Under the pieces are notes generated by a model. It did not search any database and was not told the origin of the DNA. It saw only the letters and a program-made list of their open reading frames with translations. From NCBI GenBank assembly GCA_900466005.1, contig UEGQ01000003.1:1-64000 (forward strand): a stretch of 64,000 nucleotides of DNA, written 5' to 3'. Source of the DNA: Hyphomicrobiales bacterium (GTDB lineage: Bacteria > Pseudomonadota > Alphaproteobacteria > Rhizobiales > Rhizobiaceae). Shown here piece after piece: positions 10,350-18,139 of the stretch. Both the position numbers and the translations under genes were made by a program. Position 1 is the stretch's first letter. Each line of letters begins with the position of its first letter.

Positions 10350-11360
10350 TCAATCGCCCTCGTCTTCGTAACCGACCATGTGCAGCGGTCGTGCCGCTAT
10401 TCCGGCGAGCTCGCACCAGCGTACCAGTGCTTCCTCGCGGCCATGGGTCACCCAGACCTGGGTAGGGGTGATCTCTTGGATCGTTGCGGTCAGTTCCTGC
10501 CAATCGGCATGGTCGGATATCACCAACGGCAATTCCACGCCTCGTTGCTTCGCCCGTTGGCGGACCATCATCCACCCCGACGCGAAAACCGCCAGCGGAT
10601 CGGAGAAGCGGCGAGCCCAGCGGTCATTGAACGAAGAGGGTGGTCCGATGACGACCGCGCCGCGAAAATCCGCAGGGCCTCTCGACTCGTTAGTGGCCGG
10701 TTGCAGATCGCCGAGGTCGATGCCCTCACTCGAATAGTAATCGCAGAGTCGCGTCAGGGCACCGTGGATGAAGAGCGTCCGGTCGTAACCTTCGGCCCGA
10801 AGGAGGGCGATGAGACGTTGCGCCTTGCCGAGCGCATATGCGCCTACCATATGTGTGCGGTCCGGGAACTGATCGAGAGATCTCAGGAGCTTCCTGATTT
10901 CAGTCTTCGGATCAGGATGTTGAAAGACGGGTAAGCCGAACGTCGCTTCGGTTATAAAGACGTCACATGGAACCGGTTCGAACGCTGCACAGGTTGGATC
11001 GGGACGACGCTTGTAATCACCCGAAACGACGAGGCGTGTTCCCTGGTGTTCGACGGCGATCTGCGCCGATCCGAGAACATGGCCCGCGGGATGGAAACTG
11101 ACATCGACGCCGTTGACCCGCAGCCTGTCACCGAGGTCGAGGGCCTGTTCGGTGCCGCAGAATCCCGGTCCATAGCGCAGCCGCATGATGTCCAGCGTCT
11201 GGCGGGTGGCAAGAACGGCGCCGTGTCCCGCGCGAGCGTGGTCGGAGTGGCCATGGGTCACAAGTGCACGAGCGACCGGACGGACCGGATCGACGTAAAA
11301 GTCACCGGCCGGGCTATAGAGCCCTGCAGGGCTCGGGCAGAGGAGGTCTTCCGGTTTCAT
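10350..11360 (-). CDS. Ligase-associated DNA exonuclease, metallo-beta-lactamase/beta-CASP fold
   Basis: This 336-residue protein has the metal-binding motif THGHSDHARAGHG (His36, His38, Asp40, His41) and a second metal site around 'FHPAGHVLGSAQ'. A later 'VISDHADWQEL' and 'VWVTHGREEALVRW' match the mRNA 3'-end-processing-factor-like group. Family knowledge places it beside an ATP-dependent ligase in a DNA repair operon, and here the ligase follows after 3 bases. It probably trims DNA ends for the ligase. The ATG at 11360 fits the start of the fold. Confidence 0.87.
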   Translation of the reverse strand: MKPEDLLCPSPAGLYSPAGDFYVDPVRPVARALVTHGHSDHARAGHGAVLATRQTLDIMRLRYGPGFCGTEQALDLGDRLRVNGVDVSFHPAGHVLGSAQIAVEHQGTRLVVSGDYKRRPDPTCAAFEPVPCDVFITEATFGLPVFQHPDPKTEIRKLLRSLDQFPDRTHMVGAYALGKAQRLIALLRAEGYDRTLFIHGALTRLCDYYSSEGIDLGDLQPATNESRGPADFRGAVVIGPPSSFNDRWARRFSDPLAVFASGWMMVRQRAKQRGVELPLVISDHADWQELTATIQEITPTQVWVTHGREEALVRWCELAGIAARPLHMVGYEDEGD

Positions 11361-11451
11361 GGCCTCACTCTAGATAGGACGACAACCCCTTTTCGGCCAG
11401 TACGGCCCCGATGTCGGAAGCTCCAGGCGGTGCCAGCTCCCGCGACCGGCC

Positions 11452-12882
11452 TCAGTTCGTGGGTTGCCAGACTCGAATGGCTTCAAGCCCCTTTCGCAGC
11501 AGCCCCTGCGCCGCGTCCGCCGTCGGTGCTTCGACATAGCAGCGCATCTCGGGTGCGTTCCCCGACGGGCGGAAGTGGATCACTCGTCCATCGTCGAGCG
11601 TGACGCGAAGTCCATCGATGTCGGTCGACGATTTCACCTTTCCGATGGGGGCAAGGAAGCTTGAAAGTGTCTCATTCGAGTGCCGCAGGTGGTCCATCAA
11701 AGCGGCACTTCGCTCGGCGGCGAAATTCTCAATTCGGTCGCTGAGGGCAATCGGGAGATCGTACCTGTCTACGAGCTGCGAAAGCGACCATCCGTTCGCG
11801 ACGGCAGAACCGAGGATCGCCAGCGCCGGCAGGAAGCTGTCGCGGGTTGGCAAGGCAGCGATGGCTCGCCCATCGATCTCGAAGGCGGAGCCCAGCATCG
11901 TGCCACCATTGGCTTCGAAGCCGATCACTCCTTTGTCGCCTCGGGTCAGCGCCCTGTTCATCTCGGCTATCACGAAAGGAGAGCCGACGCGGGTTCGAAT
12001 CACCTCGAATCCACCGATCGACTCGATGCCGGAATTGGATGTAACGGGCGTCACGACCGTCGTTGCATGGAGGTAATGTGCAGTGACCAGCCCGAGGAGG
12101 TCACCACGGAGTGGGCGCCCGGTTTCGTCCGCCACCAGCGGGCGGTCACCGTCGCCATCGGTCGAAACAATCGCGTCGAGCCTGTGGTCGACAGACCATT
12201 TCAGGAGCAAGGCCTCCGTCTCTGCAGAGACCGCTTCGGTATCGACCGGGATGAACGTCTCGGAGCGACCGAGTGGAACGACGGTCGCGCCATACTGTCC
12301 GAAGACAGTCGTCATCATGTCACGAGCGACGCTGCTGTGTTCATAGACGCCGATCCGCAGGCCCTCGAGTGCACCGCTTGGCAAAACCGAGAGATTGCGT
12401 TCCAGAAACAACTCCGTCGCCGCGGCTTCCTGGTTTTCGCCCATTCCTCTTTCGACCCTGTTGGCGGCTTCGTCACGCGCAAGCTCTGCCGCAAGGTGAG
12501 TGATGGCTGCCTCGTCCTCCTTGTCGATTTCGCCGTCCGGCCGGTAGAACTTGATCCCGTTTCTGTCGGCGGGAATATGTGAACCGGTGACCATGACTGC
12601 CGCCGCACCGATCTTCTGGGCGTAAAGTGCGAGCGCGGGCGTCGGAATCCAGCCACAGTCGACCGGGACGAGACCCGCCCGCCGGATCGCCGCCATGACC
12701 GTTGCAGCAATCTCGGGACTCGATTCACGGAAGTCACGAGCCACCGCCACCACGCCGCCGGCTGGCAGATGGTCCGACGCAGTGAGGAACCGGGCAAAGG
12801 CCGTGGCATAGAGCGCGGACACGCTTCCCACGAGTTGGGTCGAAAGGCCGCGGAGCCCGCTCGTTCCGAATTTTACAGCCAT
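11452..12882 (-). CDS. Phosphohexomutase (phosphomannomutase/phosphoglucomutase family)
   Basis: This alpha-D-phosphohexomutase has 476 residues. The start motif is KFGTSGLRG, the phosphoserine loop is MVTGSHIPADRNG (GSHIP instead of the common ASHNP), the metal loop is STDGDGDRPL and the sugar loop is 'GFEANGGTML'. The C-terminal phosphate-binding loop is RPSGNAPEMRCYVEA. It interconverts hexose 6- and 1-phosphates for polysaccharide or lipopolysaccharide precursors. The start at 12882 (MAVKFGTSG) has no strong ribosome site but begins right at the conserved domain. Whether mannose or glucose phosphate is preferred cannot be read from the sequence. Confidence 0.9.
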   Translation of the reverse strand: MAVKFGTSGLRGLSTQLVGSVSALYATAFARFLTASDHLPAGGVVAVARDFRESSPEIAATVMAAIRRAGLVPVDCGWIPTPALALYAQKIGAAAVMVTGSHIPADRNGIKFYRPDGEIDKEDEAAITHLAAELARDEAANRVERGMGENQEAAATELFLERNLSVLPSGALEGLRIGVYEHSSVARDMMTTVFGQYGATVVPLGRSETFIPVDTEAVSAETEALLLKWSVDHRLDAIVSTDGDGDRPLVADETGRPLRGDLLGLVTAHYLHATTVVTPVTSNSGIESIGGFEVIRTRVGSPFVIAEMNRALTRGDKGVIGFEANGGTMLGSAFEIDGRAIAALPTRDSFLPALAILGSAVANGWSLSQLVDRYDLPIALSDRIENFAAERSAALMDHLRHSNETLSSFLAPIGKVKSSTDIDGLRVTLDDGRVIHFRPSGNAPEMRCYVEAPTADAAQGLLRKGLEAIRVWQPTN

Positions 12883-13035
12883 GCCCTTCTGATCCTCCCG
12901 CTGTGGTCGCTTGGTCTCGACGTCCTTATAGGTCGAGCAGCGAACGCGCTCAACTGCCCGCAAGTTCCTGCGGCGGAACGAGGTACGGCTCGCCCGGCGA
13001 ATGCAAAGGCTACAGGATGGTGAAGTTGGCCGACA

Positions 13036-13161
13036 AAATGAAAAGAGCCCAGCGCGGGAGGAGGTGCGCTGGGCTCTCAAACTTGATCGGCAATTGGGAG
13101 GAGGAGGAGTATTGCCGATCCTATCTGACGACGCTGGGAGGAGGAGTGCGTCGCTTCGATG
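13036..13161 (-). ncRNA. Trans-acting sRNA of the alpha-r14 (Smr14C/NfeR1-like) type
   Basis: Three successive hairpins on the minus strand each expose an anti-Shine-Dalgarno loop containing CCTCCTCCC. Hairpin 1 has a 6-bp stem (13129-13134 with 13148-13153). Hairpin 2 is a perfect 10-bp stem (13085-13094 with 13111-13120). Hairpin 3 is a perfect 12-bp stem (13044-13055 with 13066-13077) followed by TTTTCATTTTG, a Rho-independent terminator. With a -10 element at 13168-13173 the transcript would be about 125 nt. This is the known layout of the rhizobial alpha-r14 family, which blocks translation of mRNAs by pairing with their ribosome binding sites. It ends about 150 bases upstream of the phosphohexomutase. 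Confidence 0.88.
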
Positions 13162-13495
13162 ATCTGAAATATATCCGTATCGCTTTGGATGAACAGCGCA
13201 TTTGCTGCAATGCAGCACTGCGACCCATGCATGGCTTGTGATCTATGCTGCGTGTCCGGTCATCATCGGGGCCGAGAAAGGCGAATGTCGGACAGGATAT
13301 TCGGCCGAGCAGGAAAGAAAACGCGCGGCTGAGCCGTTGCCCACCTGCCAAAGACGCATGGCTCGCCCGTCGCCTGACCTCCTATCGCGTGTCTCACCTG
13401 CATTTTTCCGTTTGCCAGAGGTGATGATCGAGAGGATTGTGGCGAATGGCACGGCTGCCGGCCCGCTGTTATACATCGCTCGGAGTGTTTCCCGC
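13162..13495. other. Intergenic region between the sRNA and the sulfatase-fold gene
   Basis: About 330 bases. It holds the sRNA promoter at its left end and must hold the promoter of the rightward hydrolase gene. An inverted repeat GCTGCA-A-TGCAGC lies at about 13204-13216. The open frame that runs through it in phase with the hydrolase lacks family similarity before residue MKPNVLL, so I treat it as noncoding. Confidence 0.5.
13168..13196 (-). promoter_or_regulatory. Putative promoter of the alpha-r14-like sRNA
   Basis: On the minus strand CTGTTC (13191-13196), 17 bases and TATATT (13168-13173) lie 6-8 bases before the inferred 5' end. The -10 is good and the -35 is a mediocre match to CTTGAC. 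Confidence 0.5.
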
Positions 13496-15016
13496 ATGAA
13501 GCCTAATGTTTTGCTCGTGACCGCCGACCAGTGGCGTGGCGACTGCCTTTCGTCGGTCGGTCATCCGGTGGTGCGGACACCCAATGTCGATCGACTGGCG
13601 GCGGAGGGCGTCCTGTTCCGGCGGCACTACGCTGGCGCCGCCCCCTGCTCGCCCGCACGGGCCTCGATCTACACGGGGCTTTACCAGATGAATCATCGGG
13701 TCTGCCGTAATGGTTCGCCGCTGGACGCACGTTTCGACAACATTGCGCTGGCCGCACGGCGCGCAGGTTACGATCCGACCCTCTTTGGCTACACCGACGT
13801 TTCGCCCGACCCAAGGACGCTTCATCGGAACGATCCGCATCTGACGACTTACGAGGGAGTCTTACCCGGCTTTACGACCGGCCAGATCCTGCTCGAGAAC
13901 GAGAAGCATTGGCTGAGCTGGCTCCAGAGCCGCGGACATCGGGCGGCGTTCACCCGCGACGTTCACCGGACGGGAGACAAAGACGGTTGCGATGCGAACA
14001 ACGGGGCGCCGGACTATGACGCGGAGGAGACGCAGACAGCCTTCCTCGCGGAGAGTTTCCTCCGCTGGATGGAGCAACAGGACGCGCCCTGGTTTGCGCA
14101 CGTATCATTTCTCCGGCCACATCCGCCCTTCTGCGTTCCGGCTCCTTACAATGAGATGTTTGTACCTGGCGACGGCCCGGCCTATGCGAGGGCGGCCCGG
14201 CGCGAGGACGAACGGGCGCTTCACCCGTTGCTTGCCTATGGTCACCACTTCCTCGGCAAGTCGAGCTTCGTCTATGGCGCTTCGGGACTCGTTTCCGATT
14301 GGAGTAAGAAGGACTTCGATGTCATTCGTGCCGTCTATTTCGGCATGATTGCCGAAGTCGATGCGCAACTCGGAAGAATATTCTCCGCCTTGCGCGAAGG
14401 CGGCCGCTGGGACGAGACGATCATCATATTCACCTCCGACCACGGCGAGATGATGGGGGATCACTGGCTTCTCGGAAAGGGCGGCTTCCATGAAGGAAGC
14501 TACCATATTCCGCTTGTCGTCCGGGACCCGCAGGCGACCGCAGTCGGGCGACAGGTCGACGCTTTTACCTCGGCTGCCGATATCATGCCCACCCTGTGCG
14601 AACGCCTCGGCGTCGAACCGCGTAACCATCAGGACGGCGCATCACTTCTGCCGTTTATCGAGGACTCGCAACCCGCCGGCTGGCGCGATGCCGCCTTCTG
14701 GGAGTTCGATTTCCGCGAGGTCGCAACGGGCACTGCAGAGGACCATTTCGGCCTTCCTTCCAGTCGCTGCAATCTCGCCGTCATTCGCGACGAGGCATTC
14801 AAGTACGTGCACTTCGCAGGCCTGTCGCCTCTGCTCTTCGATCTCGCAACGGATCCGATGGAACTGCAGAACGTTGCCGATGACCCGGCATATGCCACGA
14901 TCCGGCTACGCTACGCCGAGAAGTTGCTCTCGTTGCGAGCCAGCCACCTTGACCAGACACTTGCCTATGTCGAGCTCACCGAAGAAGGTCCTGTCAGTCG
15001 ACCGCGGCGATCGTGA
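13496..15016 (+). CDS. Sulfatase-fold hydrolase (phosphonate monoester hydrolase/arylsulfatase-like)
   Basis: This is an alkaline-phosphatase-superfamily hydrolase of 506 residues. The formylglycine motif CSPAR starts at Cys51, the N-terminal metal site is 'LLVTADQWRGD', and later metal ligands are in 'IIIFTSDHGEMMGDHWLLGKGG'. The pattern 'LYQMNHR', 'DPRTLHRNDP' and 'LRPHPPF' resembles rhizobial phosphonate monoester hydrolase (PehA) more than choline sulfatase. A formylglycine-generating enzyme would be needed in trans. Start at 13496 because similarity begins there; a GGAG lies about 12 bases upstream. No transporter or regulator neighbours it, so the substrate is open. Confidence 0.85.
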   Translation: MKPNVLLVTADQWRGDCLSSVGHPVVRTPNVDRLAAEGVLFRRHYAGAAPCSPARASIYTGLYQMNHRVCRNGSPLDARFDNIALAARRAGYDPTLFGYTDVSPDPRTLHRNDPHLTTYEGVLPGFTTGQILLENEKHWLSWLQSRGHRAAFTRDVHRTGDKDGCDANNGAPDYDAEETQTAFLAESFLRWMEQQDAPWFAHVSFLRPHPPFCVPAPYNEMFVPGDGPAYARAARREDERALHPLLAYGHHFLGKSSFVYGASGLVSDWSKKDFDVIRAVYFGMIAEVDAQLGRIFSALREGGRWDETIIIFTSDHGEMMGDHWLLGKGGFHEGSYHIPLVVRDPQATAVGRQVDAFTSAADIMPTLCERLGVEPRNHQDGASLLPFIEDSQPAGWRDAAFWEFDFREVATGTAEDHFGLPSSRCNLAVIRDEAFKYVHFAGLSPLLFDLATDPMELQNVADDPAYATIRLRYAEKLLSLRASHLDQTLAYVELTEEGPVSRPRRS

Positions 15017-15096
15017 CATTACGAAACCGGTAGAGCGACGACGCGCTTTGGGCTATAGCCAGCCGAACAAGACAACTGCTCACGCTGGAGACATGG

Positions 15097-15723
15097 ATGG
15101 CCCCGACGATCCGCTATCACGAAGGTGACATATCCGCCGCCGATGCTGGCCGCTATACGGGCGCGATTGCCATCGACACCGAGACGCTCGGACTGGTGCC
15201 GCGGCGAGACCGGCTTTGCGTTGTCCAGCTTTCGCCCGGTGACGGGACGGCGGATATCATTCGTATCGCGGCCGGACAGACCGAGGCGCCCAATCTCGTG
15301 GCGATGCTCGCCGATCCGGAACGTCAGAAGATCTTTCACTTCGGGCGCTTCGATATCGCCGTTCTCTTCCACACCTTCGGCGTAACGACCGCACCGGTCT
15401 TTTGCACGAAGATCGCTTCGCGGCTCTCGCGCACCTATACCGATCGCCACGGTCTCAAGGACAATCTCAAGGAGCTGCTCGAGGTTGATATCTCGAAGGC
15501 ACAGCAGTCATCCGATTGGGCGGCCGAAATGCTCTCGCCGGCGCAACTCGAATATGCGGCATCCGATGTGCTCTATCTGCACGCATTGCGCGACAAGCTC
15601 ACCGAACGCCTGATCCGAGACGGCCGGATGGAGCATGCCGAGGCTTGCTTCAAGTTCCTGCCCACGCGGGCCAAACTCGATCTTCTCGGATGGGAAGAGA
15701 CGGATATCTTCGCACACAGCTGA
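15097..15723 (+). CDS. rnd: Short ribonuclease D-like 3'-5' exonuclease
   Basis: This is a DEDDy-type 3'-5' exonuclease of 208 residues. ExoI carries AIDTETLGL (Asp27, Glu29), ExoII is around 'KIFHFGRFDIAVL', and ExoIII is 'YAASDVLYLHALRDKL' with the catalytic Tyr and Asp. It lacks the C-terminal HRDC domains of E. coli RNase D, as is common in alphaproteobacteria. The start at 15097 has a GGAG site 7 bases upstream; the ATG four bases earlier is out of frame. It likely trims 3' ends of tRNA or other small RNA precursors in the cytoplasm. Confidence 0.85.
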   Translation: MAPTIRYHEGDISAADAGRYTGAIAIDTETLGLVPRRDRLCVVQLSPGDGTADIIRIAAGQTEAPNLVAMLADPERQKIFHFGRFDIAVLFHTFGVTTAPVFCTKIASRLSRTYTDRHGLKDNLKELLEVDISKAQQSSDWAAEMLSPAQLEYAASDVLYLHALRDKLTERLIRDGRMEHAEACFKFLPTRAKLDLLGWEETDIFAHS

Positions 15724-15796
15724 TTTGCGATTGGCGAGCTGCGTTCCCAGCTCCCGCCATCAGCGGGCAGTTTGGAAAGTCTGACGAAGGTCGTTT

Positions 15797-16132
15797 TCAC
15801 TTCGTGGGCCTGCTCGCGGCACCCAGCCGGATCATCACTTCGTACGGGATATCATAGCGCTTGATCGCGTCGGCCTGACTGCGAAAGCCGCAGATTTCCC
15901 GCTGGACAAGAAATGACCAGACGAGGTCGGCGGCCTCTTCGAGAAGCCTCCCGCGTTCGCTGGCGTTTTCCGGGATGGCTGGACAGGCTCTGAGGGCCTC
16001 CAGCGCCTTCTCGACTCTCACCCCCGCACGAGCCAAGGCGTCGGCCTTTTCAGCCATGAGCTCGTATTCGAGGGCGCTGAGCGGACTGCCGCCGGCCACG
16101 GAGGTCGACAGAGGGGGCGGACGCAGAGACAT
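15797..16132 (-). CDS. Conserved small helical protein of unknown function
   Basis: The protein has 111 residues and is mostly helical, with a core around 'SALEYELMAEKADALARAG' and 'ADLVWSFLVQREICGF' and a C-terminal 'YDIPYEVMIRLGA'. I do not recognise a characterised family. The ATG at 16132 has GAGG eight bases upstream; a GTG at 16195 would give a longer form without a ribosome site. It is convergent with the RNase D gene and divergent from the low-complexity gene to the right. Codon use is like that of its neighbours. Confidence 0.65.
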   Translation of the reverse strand: MSLRPPPLSTSVAGGSPLSALEYELMAEKADALARAGVRVEKALEALRACPAIPENASERGRLLEEAADLVWSFLVQREICGFRSQADAIKRYDIPYEVMIRLGAASRPTK

Positions 16133-16456
16133 GCTTCGTTCCTCGGCAAGGTAAACCGGTGCAGAGTCGCCTGCAAACTCGAACGAGGCAAGCACAATCG
16201 CCCGGATTTGTGGCTAACACTTCGTTAACGGACGTTTCTTAGAATCACATCGGTCTGATGGATGCCCCGCCTTCGGCGTGAAACGTGCTGCGCCCGGCGA
16301 TCAGCCATCCGCCCGCATGAGCGCGGCGCGACACTGCTATGGTTCCAGCCCCCGCTTTCTGATGCGAGACAAGTGCCCATGCTGCCCTCCGCGAGCGTCA
16401 TACACTCTTTCGCGGCCGATACACCGCTTCCAGGGAGCAGAAGCGAGGCAAGCCGG
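16133..16456. other. Divergent intergenic region with ambiguous start of the downstream gene
   Basis: About 320 bases. In-frame ATG codons for the rightward gene occur at 16262, 16379 and 16457. The upstream part shows Arg/Cys-rich translation unlike the rest of the protein, so I count it as noncoding. I see no clear promoter or hairpin. Confidence 0.4.
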
Positions 16457-18055
16457 ATGACGACGTCTCCTTCGACTTCGGCGGAGCTCGGCACGGCGTC
16501 AATCTCCCGGAGGAGCCCGTCGCTCGAGGGACGACTGGCAATCCTCGTCCTTTCGGCCCAAGAGCGCATTGCCGGTAACCTGGCCGGGCTTGCCGATCGC
16601 TTGGGAGAAAGACTTGGTCTCTCTCGCGGAGAGAACGAGAGCAATGGCAGCTTTGTCGCGCGCCTTCTATTGGCGATCAACGGACTCCCGAAGGAGGAAC
16701 GGAGCGCCTTGGGGAGCCAGCTCGCACAACTGGTAAAGGGGCTCCGTTTGGAGACCGTCCTTTCTGCTCTGCACAACCCTGCAGGCCCGGAGGCCGCGAC
16801 GACTGCGATCGCCCTCGAAGCGAGTCGGGGGAGCGATCCCGATCCCGCAGCGGGGCGCGTGGTATCATCCTACAGGCAGAATAGCGAGCAGGCACCCTGG
16901 TCCACCCGACCGGCGCCATCGTTCGAGCCGCGACGAGTGTCGCCGTCGATCTCCGGTTCGCTGGAAGGATCCGGAGTCGAGATAGATATGGCAGACGGGA
17001 CGGCTGCTTCTAAAGCATCTTTCCAGCGGGAGGCGGGAGCCGTCCGCGGAGTCACTGCCGCAGCACCGTCACCCGGGAGCGTCGTGGGTACGGCAACGCG
17101 CGAGGAGTTGCCGGGTCGGGCGAAGGAATATGGGTCGCTTGTGTTCGATGAATCGCGTTCGAAGACGCCACCGGTTGCTTCAGCCGGTCGGCAGCTGTCA
17201 TTGCAGCAACCAGACGCTAGTCGAACAGTGGCTCTACAAGGTCGGCAACCGGGCGAGCGTGCTCCTGCCGGTGACGCCGGCGACATTATTCGCGACCAGA
17301 CCGTGCGATCAGGTGATGTTCGGATTAGCACGTCCGAACCGCGGAGGTGGCCCGCCTCGATCGAGACCGATGGCGCCTTTGCAACCGTGCGAAACAAGCT
17401 GCCTCCTGGACCCCATCCAGAAGGCGGGGAAGGCGCCTTGTCTCCAGACGTGAGCCCGGGGTCCCCTGGCTGGCTGGAGGAACCAGAGGGTGATCCGGAC
17501 ATCGCGGCTCTTGCGCGCCTGCTCAAGCATGTGCTGGAGCATGAGGAGCAAACGGCTGGGCCCGCCGAAACACTTGCCCGCATGGCAATCGTGGCCGCTG
17601 CGCGAGATCGCAAGGCGGAGACATCTACGCCAGCGGCATCGTTGGGTCAGGAAGCCGGCGGCGACGAAATTGGGGAAGTCCGCTCGCAATCGGCGCTGCC
17701 GGGCGACGTCCCGCTGCCGCTTCCGGGGACCGTGGAAGGGCGAATGTCTGCGGCAACGCTGCCGCGGGATAATCCGGCCTTCCCCTTCTTCGCCTACGCC
17801 CTATTCGAGGATGACACGGTCTCTTCCGAACAGGCGACGAAACGCGGCCGGGGCGGCGAGCAGGACGGGAAGGACGACCGTCGAGGCGAAGACGGGTCGG
17901 ATGGACGGCGTGGTTCAGGGCAGACCAGTGGAGAGGACAACGGCGAGAACGACGTCGATGAAGAAGTCGATGACGAAGCAATCGCCGATCCGGTGTCACC
18001 TGTCGGCGGGGAAACGGTACTGGCGCATTACCTCACCATGTCGATGCTGACCTGA
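16457..18055 (+). CDS. Large unassigned protein with low-complexity middle and acidic tail
   Basis: With the start at 16457 the product has 532 residues. Residues about 25-115 form a predicted helical module ('AILVLSAQERIAGNLAGLADR', 'LAQLVKGLRLETVLSALH'). The middle is rich in Pro, Gly, Ser and Arg, with no predicted fold. A second helical patch lies around 'DIAALARLLKHVLEHEE'. The tail contains 'PAFPFFAYALFEDD' and then a strongly charged run of Gly, Asp, Glu and Arg before ending in YLTMSMLT. No signal peptide or membrane segment is seen at this start. I do not recognise the family. Starts at 16379 or 16262 are also possible. Codon use suits a real gene. Confidence 0.6.
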   Translation: MTTSPSTSAELGTASISRRSPSLEGRLAILVLSAQERIAGNLAGLADRLGERLGLSRGENESNGSFVARLLLAINGLPKEERSALGSQLAQLVKGLRLETVLSALHNPAGPEAATTAIALEASRGSDPDPAAGRVVSSYRQNSEQAPWSTRPAPSFEPRRVSPSISGSLEGSGVEIDMADGTAASKASFQREAGAVRGVTAAAPSPGSVVGTATREELPGRAKEYGSLVFDESRSKTPPVASAGRQLSLQQPDASRTVALQGRQPGERAPAGDAGDIIRDQTVRSGDVRISTSEPRRWPASIETDGAFATVRNKLPPGPHPEGGEGALSPDVSPGSPGWLEEPEGDPDIAALARLLKHVLEHEEQTAGPAETLARMAIVAAARDRKAETSTPAASLGQEAGGDEIGEVRSQSALPGDVPLPLPGTVEGRMSAATLPRDNPAFPFFAYALFEDDTVSSEQATKRGRGGEQDGKDDRRGEDGSDGRRGSGQTSGEDNGENDVDEEVDDEAIADPVSPVGGETVLAHYLTMSMLT

Positions 18056-18086
18056 AAGGGTGGCTTTCCGCGTTTCGGCAAAAGAA

Positions 18087-18113
18087 AACCCGCCGGTCGA
18101 TAGGCCGGCGGGT
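18087..18113 (-). terminator. Terminator after rpsA
   Basis: A perfect 10-bp stem (18087-18096 with 18104-18113) with a 7-base loop is followed on the minus strand by TTTTCTTTTG. It lies 26 bases past the rpsA stop. It could also serve the converging gene on the plus strand, where TCGTTCTT follows. Confidence 0.8.
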
Positions 18114-18139
18114 TATCGTTCTTCTGAGATCGCGAACGC

